A DNA stretch of 64,000 nt from JAFCUW01 sp049897565. GTDB taxonomy: Bacteria; Pseudomonadota; Gammaproteobacteria; Burkholderiales; Burkholderiaceae_D. Where the stretch lies: contig NZ_JAFCWM010000013.1 of the NCBI RefSeq assembly GCF_049897565.1, positions 115,448 to 179,447 on the forward strand. The letters run 5' to 3'. This document shows, in pieces, positions 62,101 to 64,000 of the stretch. Below the pieces are notes generated by a model. It was given only the letters and a program-made list of their open reading frames with translations, was not told the origin of the DNA and ran no database searches. A program made the translations under genes and the position numbers. How positions within the stretch are numbered: the stretch's first letter is position 1; each line of letters starts with the position of its first letter.

Positions 62101-63212
62101 TTCAGGAATCGAGCCTCAATGTGCTGCACGGCATTTACGCGACCGTATTCGCCTCGACCTGGTACCGCTTGCTTGGCGCCAAGGTGGGCCGCGACGCCGA
62201 GATTTCGACCGCGCTCGGGGTGGTTCCCGACCTGCTCACGTTGGGCGACGAAACCTTTATCGCCGATGGCGTGATGCTGGGAGACGAGCAGATCGACGGC
62301 GGCTGGATGACGACCGAGGCGACGGTGGTGTCGCACCGCAGTTTTATCGGCAACGGCAGCTATGTGCCGGACGGCACGATCCTGCCGGAACGGGTGCTGG
62401 TGGGTGTGCATACCCATGCGCCGCGCAACGGGCAAATGGCCAGCGGCGACACCTGGCTCGGCTCGCCGCCGATCCACCTGCCGGCGCGCGAAGAAACCAG
62501 CGGCTACCCCGAATCGCTGACGTATCGGCCGTCGACGCTGCGCCGGCTGGGCCGCGCGCTGGTCGAATCGTTCAGGATCGTGGCGCCGCACGCGCTGGTC
62601 ATCGCGGTCGGCTATACGGTGGTGCTCAAGGTCATGCCCATGGCCGGCGCGGGGCGCTGGCGCGAGGTAGCGCTATACCTGTGCATGTCTGGCCTGATCT
62701 ATTGCGCAGTCAACTTCCTGGTGGTGCTGTCCTTGAAATGGGCGCTGGTGCGGCGCTACCGCAAGCGCGCCGCGCCCATGTGGACCGGCTTTGTCTGGCT
62801 CTCCGAAGGCGTGACCAATCTGTACGAGGGGATCGCGGTGCCAAACTTCATGCGCTACCTGCGCGGCACGCCGTGGCTGCCGGTCGCCTTTCGCCTGCTC
62901 GGCTGCAAGATCGGCAAAGGGGTCTATCTCGACACCACCGACATCACCGAATTCGACTGCGTGACCATCGGCGACTACAGCGAACTGAACGCGCTGGCCT
63001 GTCCGCAAACGCACCTGTTCGAGGACCGCGTGATGAAGATCGACCAGGTCGTCATCGGCGCCAAGGTCTACATGGGGCCGCGCAGCTCTGTGCTCTACCG
63101 TGCGGCAGTCGGCGACAACGCCCGCATCGGGCCGCTGACGCTGGTGATGAAGGGCGAGTTCATCCCGCCCGCCACCAGTTGGGCCGGCTGCCCGGCGGCG
63201 CTGGTGCGCTGA
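59193..63212 (+). CDS. Pls/PosA-type single-module nonribosomal peptide synthetase
   Basis: 1339 aa from ATG 59193 (AAAGGA upstream). Adenylation domain: YTSGSTGKPKG (~180), NTYGPTEATV (~311), YRTGDLAR (~402), DDQVKIRGFRVELGEIE and SGKIDRK with its Lys (~509). A carrier domain has the phosphopantetheine Ser (~571) in DLGGHSF. No condensation or thioesterase domain follows. Instead the remaining ~750 residues hold about six membrane helices and three left-handed beta-helix segments (starting ~747, ~995 and ~1237: AKVGRSVIIG, AKVGRDAEIS, CKIGKGVYLD). This is the layout of epsilon-poly-lysine synthetase relatives, in which the C-terminal part chains or transfers the activated amino acid at the membrane. 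The product is unknown. Confidence 0.93.
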   Translation: MNEEIVAPEVAGVHAEILYGPSAPALLREEILADLLEASARRTPEQIALIFGDTKLSYGELDRLADLAASRLIDAGLGPGSIVGLWMERGVDLLVLQAAIAKVGAAWLPVDQDTPVERLRVCLEDAAAAGVVTSAALSGQLAGAKVTVWEAPRLLLPVEPGRALRRRAAVAPDSPAYVIYTSGSTGKPKGIVISQRSICHFLRSENQVLGIGAGDRVYQGFSVAFDMSFEEIWIAYLVGATLWIGPKEIAGDPETLPRMLAANGVSVLHAVPTLLALFSQDVPGLRLINLGGESCPASLVERWARPGRQIFNTYGPTEATVSASVARLEPGRPITIGTPLPNYGLLVIGTEGPALALQPRGQTGELCITGPGLAAGYLGRPDLTAEKFLRNPWASGVHDAFLYRTGDLARIDAHGQVQCLGRTDDQVKIRGFRVELGEIEAVLAQQPRVGTVAVLLRNDDGIDQLVAYVVPSGAGDVDAPRLRHALTALLPPYMVPGRYEHLALMPRLTSGKIDRKVLRAMPLSAPAPNAAADSDLPETVAEAALFKALATLFPGMPIRREADFFNDLGGHSFFAARLASALRADPAFAHVTVRDIYQQRQVGRIAAALAEPHEAHLAQADWTPPSAFKRWRCALAQAAAVPPLVTLRMAQWLAPFFTYHYFTGEPGDSVARAIAAAILVFLLATLMEFLVAITGKWLIAGRMRAGSYPLWGLTYYRWWLADRLIDGAPAYLLSGSSLYNWWLRALGAKVGRSVIIGSMTLRAPDLLRIGDGASIGNAVNIENGRVERGRLVLGPVELGADTCVSSFCLLEGNTAVGVLGHLQGQSALADGVTVPPARVWAGSPARDVGPFVPELPPRPAVTELRLAGEALFFMVGMLLVSTLFFMPVFPSFILIDWLDDIGTLPWLPSGAMATALARYFLLAFPASAVLIVATLLVSAAIRWSFLPRLMPGRYRIHSNAYCAKWLVSHIQESSLNVLHGIYATVFASTWYRLLGAKVGRDAEISTALGVVPDLLTLGDETFIADGVMLGDEQIDGGWMTTEATVVSHRSFIGNGSYVPDGTILPERVLVGVHTHAPRNGQMASGDTWLGSPPIHLPAREETSGYPESLTYRPSTLRRLGRALVESFRIVAPHALVIAVGYTVVLKVMPMAGAGRWREVALYLCMSGLIYCAVNFLVVLSLKWALVRRYRKRAAPMWTGFVWLSEGVTNLYEGIAVPNFMRYLRGTPWLPVAFRLLGCKIGKGVYLDTTDITEFDCVTIGDYSELNALACPQTHLFEDRVMKIDQVVIGAKVYMGPRSSVLYRAAVGDNARIGPLTLVMKGEFIPPATSWAGCPAALVR

Positions 63213-63784
63213 TGGAGAGCGTGATGATCGAGCCGGGCTTGCATGTGGTCAGTCTGATGACCGCTCGTGTGCCGCGACCGCAGGCACGTGTGCAGATTCG
63301 CGCCGCGCTGCGCGAGCTGGTCTGTTTGCGGCTGGGAATCAGCGCCGACGAGGTGACGATTCGATCGCTGCCCGGTTGCGCGCCGCAGCTGTTGCTTAAC
63401 GGGCAGGTGTCGGCGCAGGGCGTGTCGATCACCCATGCGGGCCAGTTCGCCTGCGCCGCGTTCCATTCGCACGGCGCAGTCGGCATCGACGTCATGCAGG
63501 TGCAGCAGGTGCCGGACATGGACCGGGTCGCGCTCGACTACCTGGGGCCGGAAGTGCGCGCCATGCTAGCCATCGCCTCGTCGGCGCGGCGCGCCGACAT
63601 GTTCGCGCACGCGTGGGCCCAGCGCGAGGCGCACCTGAAGTGCCTTGGCCAGGCGCTGGAAGAGTTCAAGCCGCTCCCCGGCAACTGCCGGGTGCATGCA
63701 CTCACCGTTCCCGACGGCTTTGCCGGCGTGGTGGTGACGCTGCTGCCCGGCCGCGCCGCGGTCCCGGCCGGCGGTTATCATTGA
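63212..63784 (+). CDS. Divergent 4'-phosphopantetheinyl transferase-like protein
   Basis: 190 aa. Its ATG shares one base with the synthetase stop (TGATG). Sfp-type marks: SITHAGQFACAAF, then VGIDVMQ where most enzymes have GIDIE, and WAQREAHLK where most have WxxKEAxxK. So the second acidic metal ligand (Glu) and the first Lys are replaced by Met and Arg. Location and pattern suggest it loads the carrier domain of the upstream synthetase, but the changed motifs leave its activity open. The C-terminal ~40 residues are unassigned. Confidence 0.8.
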   Translation: MESVMIEPGLHVVSLMTARVPRPQARVQIRAALRELVCLRLGISADEVTIRSLPGCAPQLLLNGQVSAQGVSITHAGQFACAAFHSHGAVGIDVMQVQQVPDMDRVALDYLGPEVRAMLAIASSARRADMFAHAWAQREAHLKCLGQALEEFKPLPGNCRVHALTVPDGFAGVVVTLLPGRAAVPAGGYH

Positions 63785-63926
63785 CGATCGGGAATGGATT
63801 GTCGACTGGCGGCCTCTTCGTTAATGGCTTTTCCATGGCATATTTGATGGCAGTGGACGTGCTAAATCTGCAAAATACCCTTTAACAGGGCGTTGAAAAA
63901 GGCATGAATACCTTCGGGTTTTATCG

Positions 63927-64000
63927 ATGATCAGTCGAAATTTATCGATCCAAACCCGCATGCCTCCTGAGAACCAAGTTCTAGCCGCTTTTCAGGGCGA
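63927..64000 (+). mobile_element. Possible start of a transposase gene at the window edge
   Basis: After the synthetase pair, AACAGGGCGTTGAAAAAG (63882 onward) resembles the outer end of many insertion sequences. ATG 63927 opens a frame (ISRNLSIQTRMPPENQV) that is still open at the last base. The interval 63785-63926 holds nothing else I can support. Too short for a family call. Confidence 0.35.

Overview
The window is high-GC chromosomal DNA from a betaproteobacterium, most likely an Oxalobacteraceae member of the Massilia/Duganella/Telluria/Janthinobacterium group. This rests on the protein sequences and on three conserved gene orders: smc-zipA-ligA-galU-def, rpsB-tsf-pyrH-frr-uppS-cdsA-dxr-rseP-bamA-skp-lpxD-fabZ-lpxA-lpxB-rnhB-RNA methyltransferase, and guaB-guaA. 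No rRNA, tRNA or CRISPR array was seen.

Layout. 1-5.1 kb: the tail of a DUF1631-type protein; a minus-strand cluster of a DUF2141 protein, a carotenoid oxygenase and a LytS/LytTR two-component pair whose regulator has no ordinary start codon; and a small gene behind a Fur-box-like palindrome. 5.2-13.8 kb: smc, zipA (with a possible coupled 24-codon upstream ORF), ligA, galU and def. 13.8-20.6 kb, minus strand: M28 peptidase, a 28-bp perfect inverted repeat, a solute-binding protein, a pseudouridine synthase, glnD and map. 20.6-36.9 kb: the large translation and envelope-biogenesis cluster, with repeats and divergent promoters ahead of it, an attenuator between rpsB and tsf, and two tandem Skp-like chaperones. 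36.9-38.9 kb: a REC-EAL regulator, then a coiled-coil membrane protein made of 33-bp repeats, probably read from a leaderless transcript, and a frameshifted copy of it. 39-42.5 kb: divergent ppsR and ppsA. 42.5-46.2 kb: a Fur-box-flanked TonB siderophore receptor divergent from a PepSY membrane protein and a 57-aa membrane protein. 46.3-47.7 kb: NfeD and a paraslipin. 47.7-53.2 kb: a frameshifted M15 peptidase, a short-chain dehydrogenase, a signal peptidase, a drug-efflux MFS protein, smpB, ratA, rnfH and a DUF4124 protein. 53.3-56.5 kb: guaB and guaA.

56.5-64 kb is the accessory part. A complete IS1595-family element with 22-bp inverted repeats and an 8-bp target duplication sits in the last codon of a PIN-like gene. 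That gene is already broken by a frameshift or deletion and by an in-frame stop, and it lies in visibly AT-richer DNA. Next comes a Pls/PosA-type single-module peptide synthetase (adenylation, carrier, then a membrane and beta-helix region), overlapped by its own divergent phosphopantetheinyl transferase. The window closes at what may be the left end of another insertion sequence.

The synthetase/transferase pair is the best candidate for an uncharacterised biosynthetic system. Other points of interest are the repeat-built coiled-coil gene and its decayed copy, the carotenoid-oxygenase/LytTR operon, and the Fur-associated small genes.
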